Part shown: positions 1 to 9,405 of the stretch, piece after piece | Position numbering within the stretch: the first letter of the stretch is position 1 | Layout of the letters: each line of letters opens with the position of its first letter | Assembly: GCF_000428745.1 (NCBI RefSeq) | Contig: NZ_AUAN01000005.1 | Location: 62,001 to 126,000, forward strand | Length of the DNA: 64,000 nucleotides | Direction: 5' to 3' | Origin: Veillonella magna DSM 19857 | GTDB taxonomy: Bacteria; Bacillota; Negativicutes; Veillonellales; Veillonellaceae | The notes under the pieces: generated by a model | Databases searched by the model: none | What the model saw: only the letters and a program-made list of their open reading frames with translations | Told to the model about the DNA's origin: nothing | Program-made: the position numbers and the translations under genes

Positions 1-1400
1 GGCTTTACCATCACACGAATTTCACGGCCCGCCTGAATAGCAAAACATTTTTCAACACCATCAAAGGACTCGGCAATTTCCTCTAACTTAGTTAAGCGCT
101 TCAAATAATTTTCCAATGTTTCGCGACGTGCTCCTGGACGTGCTGCCGAAATAGCATCGGCCGCAGCCACCAGCACTGCTTCTACGGATTTAAATTCTTC
201 ATCACCATGATGGGCACCAATACAATTTTGTACAGCTGCACTTTCATGGTATTTCTTAGCCACATCTATACCGATCTGTACATGTGAGCCCTCCATGTCA
301 TGATCCAAGGCTTTTCCCAAGTCATGAAGTAATCCACCACGTTTAGCCAAAGCTACATCGCAACCTAATTCGGCTGCCATCATCCCGGCTAAGTGAGATA
401 CTTCTATGGAGTGCTTAAGTACATTTTGACCGTAGCTGGTACGGTATTTCAAGCGACCCAAAATCCGGATAATTTCAGGATGCAAGCCATGTACATCGGC
501 TTCAAAGGTTGCCTGTTCACCGGCATCCTTAATCGTCTGATCTACTTCCTTACGCGCCTTGCCAACCATCTCTTCAATGCGCGCCGGATGAATACGTCCG
601 TCAACAATTAATTTCTCCAACGCAATACGTGCCACTTCGCGTCGAATCGGATCAAAGCCCGATAAAATAACCGCCTCCGGTGTATCATCAATAATTAAAT
701 CAATCCCTGTAAGCGTTTCTAATGCACGAATATTACGCCCCTCACGGCCGATAATACGACCCTTCATTTCATCGTTAGGAAGTGCCACTACAGAAACCGT
801 GGATTCCGCTACATGATCGGCAGCACATCGTTGGATAGCACCGGCAATAATTTCGCGGGCATTCTTTTCCGCGTCCTCTTTAGCCTGCTGTTCCAATTCT
901 TTAACCATAACAGCCGTTTCATGTTTAATTTCCTGCTCTACGTTTGAGAGCAACATGTTTTTTGCTTCTTCAAATGTCATACCGGAAATTCGTTCCAGCT
1001 CTGCCATCTGCTTATCGTAAAGACCTTGAATCTTTTCACGATATGCATTAGCTTCATGTTCCTTGCGCTGCAAGGTTTCTTCTTTTTTCTCCAAGGTGTC
1101 GAGTTTCTTATCCAAGTGCTCTTCCTTTTGGAGAATACGGCGTTCCATACGTTGTAATTCTACTCGGCGATCACGCTGTTCTTTTTCTACATCTGCGCGA
1201 AGCTTGTGAATCTCTTCCTTAGCTTCCAACAAAGCTTCTTTTTTCTTGGATTCAGCCATACGTTCACCGTCAGCGATGATACGTGATGCCTCCACCTCTG
1301 CTTGATTTAATTTACCTTCCGCAATATTTTTACGCAGAAAATAACCAACGCCAAGACCGATGAGTACCATTACAACTGCAATAATACTGTACTCTAAAAT
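1..1400 (-). CDS. rny: Ribonuclease Y, 3' end beyond window
   Basis: Membrane-anchored endoribonuclease that starts bulk mRNA decay in Firmicutes. The reading frame shows an N-terminal hydrophobic anchor (about residues 3-20), a long charged coiled coil, a KH region ([15 protein letters not shown]) and an HD domain with [15 protein letters not shown]. It runs off the window after [10 protein letters not shown], so about 466 residues are present and roughly the last 50 are missing. The start is unusual. A strong AGGAGG sits 8 nt before an in-frame ATT at 1398-1400. The only nearby conventional start, GTG at 1407-1409, abuts the Shine-Dalgarno with no spacing. I prefer ATT. It has its own promoter and a structured leader. 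Family assignment is secure; the start codon is inference. Confidence 0.95.
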   Translation of the reverse strand, partial: MLEYSIIAVVMVLIGLGVGYFLRKNIAEGKLNQAEVEASRIIADGERMAESKKKEALLEAKEEIHKLRADVEKEQRDRRVELQRMERRILQKEEHLDKKLDTLEKKEETLQRKEHEANAYREKIQGLYDKQMAELERISGMTFEEAKNMLLSNVEQEIKHETAVMVKELEQQAKEDAEKNAREIIAGAIQRCAADHVAESTVSVVALPNDEMKGRIIGREGRNIRALETLTGIDLIIDDTPEAVILSGFDPIRREVARIALEKLIVDGRIHPARIEEMVGKARKEVDQTIKDAGEQATFEADVHGLHPEIIRILGRLKYRTSYGQNVLKHSIEVSHLAGMMAAELGCDVALAKRGGLLHDLGKALDHDMEGSHVQIGIDVAKKYHESAAVQNCIGAHHGDEEFKSVEAVLVAAADAISAARPGARRETLENYLKRLTKLEEIAESFDGVEKCFAIQAGREIRVMVK

Positions 1401-1426
1401 CGTTCTCACCTCCTCTATACAAAAGT

Positions 1427-1452
1427 GAGAAGCCGATATATATCGGCTTCTC
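1427..1452 (-). promoter_or_regulatory. Perfect 26-nt palindrome in the rny leader
   Basis: A perfect inverted repeat, half-site GAGAAGCCGATAT, lies between the rny promoter and its Shine-Dalgarno. As RNA it would form a long hairpin. It is followed on the minus strand by ACTTTTG, a short U-run, and then at once by the ribosome-binding site. It could act as an attenuator, as a barrier or cleavage site for RNase Y autoregulation, or as a weak terminator for recX read-through. A smaller hairpin (TAGCCT/AGGCTA) lies just upstream at about 1485-1500. The structure is seen; the role is inferred. Confidence 0.6.
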
Positions 1453-1505
1453 CCGGTTTGCCGTCTATCTACCATCAATTGTTATAGCCTATTAAGGCTA
1501 CTTTA

Positions 1506-1534
1506 ATTGTATTCTGTACACCTTGAGATGTCAA
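1506..1534 (-). promoter_or_regulatory. Sigma-A promoter for rny
   Basis: On the minus strand TTGACA (1529-1534) and TACAAT (1506-1511) are separated by exactly 17 nt. This is a near-consensus housekeeping promoter placed about 105 nt upstream of the rny start. It implies rny is transcribed independently of recA-recX with a leader of about 100 nt. Confidence 0.75.
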
Positions 1535-1614
1535 GGTCTGGCACATATACGGTCTTTATTCACTTTATATAGAATCATATATTCTATTCCATATGTCGCA
1601 TGTCATTTATACCA

Positions 1615-2178
1615 TTATACAGTTCTACTTGTATCTGCTTCATACATTGCCACAATCTCTCGAATCGTATGCATGGAAAAACCACGGTTATGCAATACTT
1701 TCATCATCTTATATTGTATCGCTTGGCGACTAGCCGCATCAATCGGTGCAGTATCATACTCTTCTGATGCTCTATCCGCATCTACGTTAGTATCATCTAT
1801 ATACACATATGACTCATCTTCAAAGGGCCATAAGCCTTTTTGCTGTAAAATCCGTCTAGCTGCCACCGTTTCATCGTATGAAGAAAAAGCCGAACCGATG
1901 GAAAGTCCACGTTGCTGCATTTTTTGCCGAATATAAACAGCGCTGTATTTCTCAGCTTCCATATATAAACGCAATGCTTCTTTCGAAAGTCGCTCATCAT
2001 CCAAGTAGCCTAATTCTATTAATCGTTGTTCGACACGCTCTATTAATTCTCCCGAAACCTTCTTTTGCCGTAATTTTTGTCGCAATTCCATACAACTTAA
2101 AAAGCGAGCACTTAAAAACCGCATGGCTTGATCCATAGCCGCTTCATAGGTATCAATTGCTTTTCTTTTAAATCCCAT
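1615..2178 (-). CDS. recX: Regulatory protein RecX
   Basis: RecX modulates RecA by binding and capping the RecA-DNA filament. The 187-residue protein has the repeated three-helix RecX pattern, for example RFLSCMELRQKLRQK, IELGYLDDERLSKE and NRGFSMHTIREIV. It directly follows recA on the same strand, the usual arrangement. A central insert (about residues 115-145, acidic, DESYVYIDDTNVDADR) is longer than in many RecX proteins. No good Shine-Dalgarno precedes the ATG and in-frame stops lie just upstream, so it is probably translated by coupling with recA. Confidence 0.9.
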   Translation of the reverse strand: MGFKRKAIDTYEAAMDQAMRFLSARFLSCMELRQKLRQKKVSGELIERVEQRLIELGYLDDERLSKEALRLYMEAEKYSAVYIRQKMQQRGLSIGSAFSSYDETVAARRILQQKGLWPFEDESYVYIDDTNVDADRASEEYDTAPIDAASRQAIQYKMMKVLHNRGFSMHTIREIVAMYEADTSRTV

Positions 2179-2209
2179 AAACTATCACACACTATCACTG
2201 AAGTACATC

Positions 2210-3250
2210 TTATTCGTCTTCGTGCGCTTCTTCACCAACAACATCAAATGTCTCCGGTTCTGCCATTAATGTATCTCGGATAATGGTATCGATTTCTTTA
2301 GCAATCTCCTTATGTTCGCGTAAGTAGTCTTTAGCCGCTTCCTTGCCTTGTCCCATACGTTCATCATTGTAAGAATACCACGCACCGGACTTTTTTATTA
2401 TATCCATAGACACACCAATGTCGATTAATGTACCTTCATAAGAAACGCCTGTGCCATACATCAAGTCAAATTCTGCTGTCTTGAACGGAGGTGCCACCTT
2501 ATTTTTTACTACCTTGACCTTGGTACGACTACCTACATTTTCATTATTCTGCTTAATTACTTCACCTTTTCGTACATCCAAACGAATGGTCGAATAGAAT
2601 TTTAATGCTCTACCGCCTGTAGTCGTCTCCGGATTGCCGAACATGATACCTACCTTTTCACGCAATTGATTGATAAAAATAACTACGGCTCTTGATTTGC
2701 TAATAATCCCTGTCAATTTGCGCAGTGCCTTACTCATTAACCGAGCCTGAAGACCTACATGAGCGTCCCCCATTTCGCCTTCAATTTCGGCTTTAGGCAC
2801 CAAAGCTGCTACGGAATCGACAACAATCATATCAACCGCACCACTGCGCACTAATGATTCAGTAATTTCCAATGCCTGTTCACCACAGTCAGGCTGTGAT
2901 ACAAGTAAATTATTAATATCCACACCTAAGTTACGTGCATATACCGGATCTAATGCATGTTCCGCATCAATAAATGCCGCTATACCGCCCGCTTTTTGTG
3001 CTTCTGCAATAGCGTGTAGTGCCACTGTTGTTTTGCCGGATGATTCAGGACCGTATATTTCTATTACGCGTCCACGAGGAAATCCCCCAACACCAACAGC
3101 TAAATCAATAGCCAAACACCCTGAGGAAATAACCTCAATATTCATACGATCGACCACATCGCCAAGGCGCATGATAGCTCCTTTACCATAATCTTTTTCT
3201 ATCTTTTTTAACGCATTATCTAACGCCTGTTCTCTGCCGTCCATACTCAT
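2210..3250 (-). CDS. recA: Recombinase RecA
   Basis: ATP-dependent strand-exchange protein for homologous recombination and SOS induction. Visible motifs are the Walker [10 protein letters not shown], the loop-2 region [15 protein letters not shown] and INQLREKVG. About 346 residues is normal length. Two starts are possible: ATG at 3250, which overlaps the cinA stop as ATGA, or ATG at 3244, better spaced from AAGGA. A longer frame upstream is unsupported. The cinA-recA-recX order is a common competence/repair operon. Confidence 0.98.
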   Translation of the reverse strand: MSMDGREQALDNALKKIEKDYGKGAIMRLGDVVDRMNIEVISSGCLAIDLAVGVGGFPRGRVIEIYGPESSGKTTVALHAIAEAQKAGGIAAFIDAEHALDPVYARNLGVDINNLLVSQPDCGEQALEITESLVRSGAVDMIVVDSVAALVPKAEIEGEMGDAHVGLQARLMSKALRKLTGIISKSRAVVIFINQLREKVGIMFGNPETTTGGRALKFYSTIRLDVRKGEVIKQNNENVGSRTKVKVVKNKVAPPFKTAEFDLMYGTGVSYEGTLIDIGVSMDIIKKSGAWYSYNDERMGQGKEAAKDYLREHKEIAKEIDTIIRDTLMAEPETFDVVGEEAHEDE

Positions 3251-4500
3251 TTCCTTTCTTCTTGCATATACACAAGTAAACAATGTAATGCATATTCTGC
3301 TGCACTTTGTCTAATACTTTCTCTGTTACCAATAAAATCATTGCGAAAAGCTCTTGTACCATTTGGTCCAGAAACGCCAAACCAAACAAGGCCTACCGGT
3401 TTTTCAGCTGTACCTCCTCCGGGTCCGGCAATACCGGTTGTCGAAATACCATAGGTAGTGCCCACACTCCGTCGGGTTCCTTCAGCCATAGCCTTAGCTA
3501 CTTGCTCACTAACTGCGCCATATTCAACGAGCATTTCTTCTGGAACCTCCAATAACCGCGCTTTCACATCATTGCTATACGATAAAATGCCGCCCATAAA
3601 GTAAGCACTACTCCCAGGTAAATTTGTTAAACGTTTACCCACCAAACCGGCTGTACAAGATTCTGCTGTAGCTACAGTTCCCTGTCTTACAAGCAATGCT
3701 GTTGCCACAGTTTCTTCAATATTATCAGTCAAACTTCTACGCCGATTGGTGGGAATGCGCTCTTCAATATATTTCTTCCACGGTGCCAATAGCAGCTCTG
3801 CTGCAGTTTTGCTCTCACCACGCGCGGTTATGCGAAGTTCTATATAGCCATTCTTTATTAAAAACGCAATTGTAGGATTAGACTGTGACTTTACTAAATC
3901 CATAAACATATTCTCAAGCGCCAACTCACGGTAGCCATATACCGCGTAACGCTCCGATAAGACAACACCCTGATTACCAAAATGCTGCTGTAAGTACGGC
4001 ACTACCGCCTCGGTATACACAGCCTTCATTTCTGCCGGCGGCCCTGGTAGTAAAATAAAAGTTGTTTCCGTTGCTTCATCATAATAAGCAATTCCCGGAG
4101 CCACACCACAACTATTGTGGAGAATTGTACTATCCGGCAATGCCATCATTTCTCGCTCACTGGCCGGAGGAACTTCACGCTTACGCTTCTTAAAAAATTC
4201 CTCCACCTCACAGCGCGCCATTTCATTTTTCACCAATTCACTACCGACTGCTATAGCCAGTGAATCTCTGGTTATATCTCCCTGTGTGGGACCCAATCCG
4301 CCGGTACTAACTACAATGTCGGCACGCCCGGCCGCCGTAATAAAACTGTCACACATACGTTGACTGTTATCACCAATTGTCGTCTGATGTGTCACCGAAT
4401 ATCCCAAACGATTGAACTCGCGGGCCAACCAGGCTGCATTGGTATTAATCGTATCTCCCAATAACAGCTCGGAGCCCGTGGATATTAGTTCTACTATCAT
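3247..4500 (-). CDS. cinA: CinA, competence/damage-inducible protein (NMN amidase type)
   Basis: Full-length two-domain CinA of 417 residues. The N-terminal MoCF-biosynthesis-like domain starts [15 protein letters not shown] and contains [16 protein letters not shown]. The C-terminal amidase domain carries [15 protein letters not shown] and [15 protein letters not shown]. The family is associated with nicotinamide-nucleotide deamidation and pyrophosphatase activity in NAD salvage, and in some species with RecA targeting during competence. Its stop overlaps the recA start by 4 nt and its own start overlaps the rimO stop by 4 nt, so the genes are translationally coupled. Confidence 0.95.
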   Translation of the reverse strand: MIVELISTGSELLLGDTINTNAAWLAREFNRLGYSVTHQTTIGDNSQRMCDSFITAAGRADIVVSTGGLGPTQGDITRDSLAIAVGSELVKNEMARCEVEEFFKKRKREVPPASEREMMALPDSTILHNSCGVAPGIAYYDEATETTFILLPGPPAEMKAVYTEAVVPYLQQHFGNQGVVLSERYAVYGYRELALENMFMDLVKSQSNPTIAFLIKNGYIELRITARGESKTAAELLLAPWKKYIEERIPTNRRRSLTDNIEETVATALLVRQGTVATAESCTAGLVGKRLTNLPGSSAYFMGGILSYSNDVKARLLEVPEEMLVEYGAVSEQVAKAMAEGTRRSVGTTYGISTTGIAGPGGGTAEKPVGLVWFGVSGPNGTRAFRNDFIGNRESIRQSAAEYALHCLLVYMQEERK

Positions 4501-5840
4501 TTTTCTACCTCACAAATAACATCGTAAGCAAACCCTTGTACTACTGTAACAGGTACAATATCACCTTCTGACAAACCTTCTGCATTTTCAATATACATAT
4601 TGCCATCCACGTCAGGAGCTTGTACCTCTAAGCGCCCTTTGGCTAATAAAGTACCATCCTCATTTTCTTCCATACTTTCGATAATGCCTTGATGGTGTGT
4701 TCCTTCTAAATCTCGATTATTCTCTTCTGATATAGCCGCCTGGATAGCCATTAACGTATGGTATCGCTCTTCTTTAACTTCCTCCGGTACTTGATCTTCC
4801 ATAGCTCCGGCCGGAGTTCCCTCTTCACGAGAATATGTGAAAACGCCCATATTATCAAAACGCACTGTTTTTACAAAATCACACAGCTCTTTAAATTCTT
4901 CATCCGTTTCTCCCGGGAACCCAACAATAATTGACGTACGCAATGTTACATGATTTGCTTTCGCACGAACATTCGTTAACAAGCGCTCAATATCAGCTCT
5001 GGAATCCTTGCGATTCATACGTTTCAATATACGATCATTGATATGTTGCAATGGTAAGTCAATATAATTACAGATTTTCGGTTCATTAACAATAACATCT
5101 AGCAACTCATCGGTAAAATATTTGGGATACAAATATAACAAACGATACCACTGAATGCCATCTATTTTAACTAGCTCTTTCAGTAACTCTGTCAACATCG
5201 GCGTACCATTATTCAAATCAGCGCCATAACTCGTTGTATCTTGAGCAATTAAATTAATTTCCTTCACGCCCATATCAGCCAATTTAGTAACTTCTTCTAC
5301 AATCGACTCTATACTACGGCTACGATAGCGCCCACGCACTTTTGGGATAATACAAAAGGTACATCCGTTATTGCAGCCTTCCGATATTTTTACATAGGCA
5401 CTGTAGGTCGGTGTTGTTTGCATACGAGGCATACGCTCGTTATAAATATTGGTAATTGAATCCATAATACATGCTCGATTACCATCCTCTACCGCATGCA
5501 AGGCCTCCATAATCCGGTGCCAGGATCCGGTACCGATAAGTGCATCAATTTCAGGAATTTCTCGGAATAATTCTTCTTGGTACTGCTGACTTAAACATCC
5601 GGCTACCACTAATGCCTTGCAGGAGCCAAACTTTTTGTACTCCGCCATTTCCAATATAGTATTTACGGATTCTTCTTTCGCTTTTTCAATGAAGGTACAC
5701 GTATTAACGATGATTACTGATGCTTCTGATAAATCATCCACAATTTGATATCCATTATCTTTTAATACACCTAGCATCACCTCGGTATCTACTAAATTTT
5801 TAGCACAGCCTAAACTCACATAGCCTAATTTTTTGTTCAT
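4497..5840 (-). CDS. rimO: Ribosomal protein S12 methylthiotransferase RimO
   Basis: Radical-SAM enzyme that methylthiolates an aspartate of ribosomal protein S12. All expected parts are present in 447 residues. The N-terminal MTTase domain has its three cluster cysteines (GCAKN, NTCTF, GCLSQ). The radical-SAM core carries CNNGCTFC. The C-terminal TRAM domain begins around residue 375. RimO rather than MiaB is suggested by GYVSLGCAKNLVDTE at the start. It is separated from the solute-binding protein gene by only 3 nt and coupled to cinA. Confidence 0.95.
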   Translation of the reverse strand: MNKKLGYVSLGCAKNLVDTEVMLGVLKDNGYQIVDDLSEASVIIVNTCTFIEKAKEESVNTILEMAEYKKFGSCKALVVAGCLSQQYQEELFREIPEIDALIGTGSWHRIMEALHAVEDGNRACIMDSITNIYNERMPRMQTTPTYSAYVKISEGCNNGCTFCIIPKVRGRYRSRSIESIVEEVTKLADMGVKEINLIAQDTTSYGADLNNGTPMLTELLKELVKIDGIQWYRLLYLYPKYFTDELLDVIVNEPKICNYIDLPLQHINDRILKRMNRKDSRADIERLLTNVRAKANHVTLRTSIIVGFPGETDEEFKELCDFVKTVRFDNMGVFTYSREEGTPAGAMEDQVPEEVKEERYHTLMAIQAAISEENNRDLEGTHHQGIIESMEENEDGTLLAKGRLEVQAPDVDGNMYIENAEGLSEGDIVPVTVVQGFAYDVICEVEK

Positions 5841-5843
5841 CTG

Positions 5844-6884
5844 TTAATTACCCTTTCTAAATCGCACTTGACTAATCCAATCATTTAGCAAACGTTTCTT
5901 GCCTTCTTCTGTATAATCGCCTTTAGTTTCTAACAGCACTGCCTCACGACCTAACGAATCCGTCAAATGTGTCACCTCCGGATTAGTAAATCCGAAATAC
6001 ATGTCATTACTCTGAAGGAATTGTGCCGTCTGTTTAGAAAGCAGCCACTTAATAAAACGCTCACTTTCTTCTTTATTTTTTGTACTCTTTAACACAGCAG
6101 TTCCCGTTAAATAATATGGAGTACCGTCTAATGGAAAAATTACTTTCAACGGATACTTGTGCTCTTCATATTGATGTGCATCGGAATAATTCCCGATGCC
6201 TATGTCGGTTTCCCCTAATGCAGCTAATCGCACCGGAGTTGTTAAGAACTTAGCATACTGGACTACATGAGGTTTTAGCTCCATAAAATACTGTAGACCT
6301 TCTGCTTCACCGCGCGTTTCTATGAATCCATATAAAATATTGGCAGCGCCTCGGGCCGCTACAAAATCAGTCATGACTACCGTCCAGTCACCGGGCATAG
6401 CCAAGGAGTGCCATGTATTAATATAACGCCCTTCGCCATTGTAAAACTGAATATTTTGTACAAATACAACCGGATCATACCATGTTCCAACCCACAGCCC
6501 ATCCGGCTGTTTAAATCGATTAGATATTTCATCAATTCCTTCGCTTAGAACCGGTATAAACTGTCCATACTTTTCACCAATATGTAGATTATCCCGTGAT
6601 GTCAATACAATATCTCCGGTACGGTCGGCTTCCGATAACGTCATACGTACTGCCATCTGTTCCTCCGTAAGCGGTAGCACATGCACACGTACATGATACA
6701 AAAGCTCATATTGCTGTGTCAGAAGCTTTGTCAATGTGTTAGGAAGGTCACTGTACATAGTAAGCTCCGCACGTATAGGTATGGCCGTTCTCTCTTGTTG
6801 TCTACTGTTTTCTATATAGGCGCCTATACCAAGAATGCTGAGTACAAAGATAATTAACAGGCCAATTAGCCAATATCTTCGCAT
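5844..6884 (-). CDS. Orphan extracellular solute-binding protein
   Basis: A 346-residue protein with an uncleaved-looking N-terminal hydrophobic helix (about residues 5-24) and no lipobox cysteine, followed by a periplasmic-binding fold of the iron/thiamine/polyamine ABC class. Supporting stretches are AELTMYSDLPNTLTKLL, a central GDWTVVMTDFVAARGAANIL, and a C-terminal ESERFIKWLLSKQTAQFL typical of this family. There is no permease or ATPase gene nearby. It sits with good ribosome-binding signals between ygiQ and rimO. The ligand cannot be read from the sequence. It may serve a distant transporter or act as a sensor. Confidence 0.75.
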   Translation of the reverse strand: MRRYWLIGLLIIFVLSILGIGAYIENSRQQERTAIPIRAELTMYSDLPNTLTKLLTQQYELLYHVRVHVLPLTEEQMAVRMTLSEADRTGDIVLTSRDNLHIGEKYGQFIPVLSEGIDEISNRFKQPDGLWVGTWYDPVVFVQNIQFYNGEGRYINTWHSLAMPGDWTVVMTDFVAARGAANILYGFIETRGEAEGLQYFMELKPHVVQYAKFLTTPVRLAALGETDIGIGNYSDAHQYEEHKYPLKVIFPLDGTPYYLTGTAVLKSTKNKEESERFIKWLLSKQTAQFLQSNDMYFGFTNPEVTHLTDSLGREAVLLETKGDYTEEGKKRLLNDWISQVRFRKGN

Positions 6885-6907
6885 TCATCTCCTCTCCCTT
6901 CCACTAA

Positions 6908-8911
6908 TTACACACGGCCTTTATAAAACCCTTCTTTTTTTCGTCTGTTTTCTTTTTTACCTATACCTATATGATGTAGGTCATTTTTCTTTTCTCTCCC
7001 CACCCGATTTTTCAATCGCTGTGATGCTGGAGACGCACTATCGAATGCAGTAGCTTCTCGTCTAGCTTTTTTCATTCGTTTATGACTGCTCTTATTCGTA
7101 TTTCTATGGCGATACTCCTTAATAGGACGCGGCGGAATTAAACACTTTTCCCCGAATCCAATAAGATCTTGACGCCCGGCTATTAGGAGTGCTTCCTTAA
7201 CCAAGTTATAGTTATCAGGATTTTTATACTGCATTAAAGCTCTCTGCATGGCCTTTTCTCTTGCTTTTTTTGCAACATAAACCAATTCTCCCGTGAGAGG
7301 ATTAATTCCTGTATAATACATTGCCGTTGACAAGCTACCCGGTGTAGGAATAAAGTCTTGTACTTGTTCCGGAGTCATATGCTGATCGCGCAAAAACTCA
7401 GCCAATTCAATAGCATCATCCAATGTACATCCCGGATGAGAACTCATAAAATAAGGGACCAAATACTGCTTCAGCCCTAATTGATGATTCGCTTTTTCAA
7501 AGGCTTCCTTAAACTTTAAAAAGCACGCTTTATCAGCCTTTCCCATAATAGAAGTCACTTTATCAGCGACATGCTCTGGAGCTACTTTAAGCTGTCCGCT
7601 CACATGATATTGACATAATTCCTTAATAAAATCCATGTTATTATCCGCTAGTACGTAATCGTAACGCAATCCGGATCGGATAAACACCTTTTTTACGCCC
7701 TTTAGAGCTCGTAGCTTACGAAGTAATGCTGTATAGTCATCATGGCTGGTATCTAAATTAGGACACACCTTCGGAGCTGCACATGTTTTTCCTTTGCATG
7801 CGCCATAAGTAGCTTGCTTCTTACATGCTAAATGTCGAAAATTTGCTGTAGGCCCTCCTACATCATGGATATATCCCTTAAATGAATCCATAGAAATCAT
7901 ACGTTTAGCTTCTGCCAACAATGATTCATGGCTACGGTTCTGTATTATGCGCCCTTGATGACTAGTAATGGCACAAAAGGAGCAACTACCAAAACACCCC
8001 CTCTGGCTGACCAGACTAAATTGCACCTCATGCAATGCCGGTACTCCCCCTTGTTCATCATAACGTGGATGCCAACGGCGCGCATAAGGCAAACTATAAA
8101 TTTCATCCATTTCAGCCTGGCTTAACGGCATAGCTGGACTGTTTTGTACTACATAACGATCACCATGTGCCTGCACTACGGTACGACCATAATACGGATC
8201 CTGCTCATCATACTGTAATTTAAACGCTTCCGCAAAAGTATGTTTGCTTGCTATTACCGCTTCGTAGGAAGGACATTGTACTGCCCCATCAGGTATTTGC
8301 TTAGCCATATATGTAATGCCTTTAATATTAGGTAGAGATTCTTCAAATCGTCCTTTGTCCAGCGCCTCTGCTAATGCCACGATTTGCTTCTCTCCCATAC
8401 CGTAAATCAATGCATCTGCCTTACTGTCTACCAATATAGAACGTCGCACGGTATCCGACCAATAATCATAGTGGGCAAACCGTCGTAAACTAGCTTCGAT
8501 ACCGCCAATAATTACCGGTACACCTTTAAATGCCTCCCGCATACGATTAGCATACACCAATGTGGCCCGTTCGGGACGATGCCCTTCTTCGCCGCCCGGC
8601 GAATAATCATCATTGTGTCGAATTCGTTTGGCCGCCGTAAATTTATTTAACATCGAGTCCAAGTTTCCGGCCGTCACCAATGAGGCCAAGCGCGGCCTTC
8701 CTAAAACTTTAAATGCATTAACATCATGCCAATCCGGTTGAGCAATAATACCAACACGGTAGCCTTTATGCTCCAGCAAACGTCCAATAACGGAGCCGGC
8801 GAAAGAAGGATGGTCCACATACGCATCACCGGTAACCAAAACAAAATCCAACTCTTCCCAACCTCGTTGCTTCATTTCTTCCGATGTAGTAATCAAAAAT
8901 TCATTCATCAT
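6908..8911 (-). CDS. ygiQ: YgiQ family radical SAM protein
   Basis: A 667-residue radical-SAM protein of the YgiQ (UPF0313) family. The N-terminal domain has FVLVTGDAYVDHPSFAG, and the cluster motif is CFGSCSFCAI. A second cysteine-rich stretch (CKKQATYGACKGKTC) follows. The C-terminal tail is highly basic (roughly residues 600-667). The reaction is not established for the family. The best-spaced start is the first of two adjacent ATGs, behind AAAGG. Confidence 0.9.
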   Translation of the reverse strand: MMNEFLITTSEEMKQRGWEELDFVLVTGDAYVDHPSFAGSVIGRLLEHKGYRVGIIAQPDWHDVNAFKVLGRPRLASLVTAGNLDSMLNKFTAAKRIRHNDDYSPGGEEGHRPERATLVYANRMREAFKGVPVIIGGIEASLRRFAHYDYWSDTVRRSILVDSKADALIYGMGEKQIVALAEALDKGRFEESLPNIKGITYMAKQIPDGAVQCPSYEAVIASKHTFAEAFKLQYDEQDPYYGRTVVQAHGDRYVVQNSPAMPLSQAEMDEIYSLPYARRWHPRYDEQGGVPALHEVQFSLVSQRGCFGSCSFCAITSHQGRIIQNRSHESLLAEAKRMISMDSFKGYIHDVGGPTANFRHLACKKQATYGACKGKTCAAPKVCPNLDTSHDDYTALLRKLRALKGVKKVFIRSGLRYDYVLADNNMDFIKELCQYHVSGQLKVAPEHVADKVTSIMGKADKACFLKFKEAFEKANHQLGLKQYLVPYFMSSHPGCTLDDAIELAEFLRDQHMTPEQVQDFIPTPGSLSTAMYYTGINPLTGELVYVAKKAREKAMQRALMQYKNPDNYNLVKEALLIAGRQDLIGFGEKCLIPPRPIKEYRHRNTNKSSHKRMKKARREATAFDSASPASQRLKNRVGREKKNDLHHIGIGKKENRRKKEGFYKGRV

Positions 8912-8944
8912 ACTGTTATGTACCTTTCTACGGCGTACTTTGTT

Positions 8945-9394
8945 CTAAAAAATAAACAGCCAAAATAAAAAGATTATTACCAGCACGGCAATAACTGCCA
9001 CTGTAATTCTTTCTTGTGCCATAACCTTTTTACGCCGTTCCCTTCGCGTTGTGTATGGCAAGCGTTGCGGTGTAGGCTTTATCATTTCTGGCTTATGCTC
9101 GACATCTTCATGTGCTCTTAATTTACGTGGTTGCATACGACGCAAAGGAACACCTATCGTTTCACCGATAGAAGCCTTGTACCCATCAACCAATCGCTGT
9201 TTATCCAATCCGAGAAACTCAGCATAATTACTAATAAAGCCCTTCACATACACAGCTCCGGGAATAACTCCGTAATTATCTTGCTCCAGTGCTTCCAAAT
9301 AAGCAGCTTTAATATGCAGCACCTCTTCCGCATCATGCAATGTGAGACCCCTTCGATGACGTTCACGCTGTAATTCTTCTCCGATGGATGCCAC
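8945..9394 (-). CDS. Short RodZ-like helix-turn-helix membrane protein
   Basis: 149 residues. An Xre-type HTH domain at the N-terminus (EELQRERHRRGLTLHDAEE, then YLEALEQDNYGVIPG) matches the cytoplasmic domain of RodZ. A basic linker and one C-terminal transmembrane helix (about 127-148) follow. The periplasmic domain of classical RodZ is absent, as the protein ends within or just after the membrane helix. The start is GTG with AGGAGG seven nt upstream. RodZ links MreB to the cell-wall elongation machinery, and mreBCD is encoded in this window. Function by analogy only. Confidence 0.75.
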   Translation of the reverse strand: MASIGEELQRERHRRGLTLHDAEEVLHIKAAYLEALEQDNYGVIPGAVYVKGFISNYAEFLGLDKQRLVDGYKASIGETIGVPLRRMQPRKLRAHEDVEHKPEMIKPTPQRLPYTTRRERRKKVMAQERITVAVIAVLVIIFLFWLFIF

Positions 9395-9405
9395 TGTAAT
9401 TCCTC

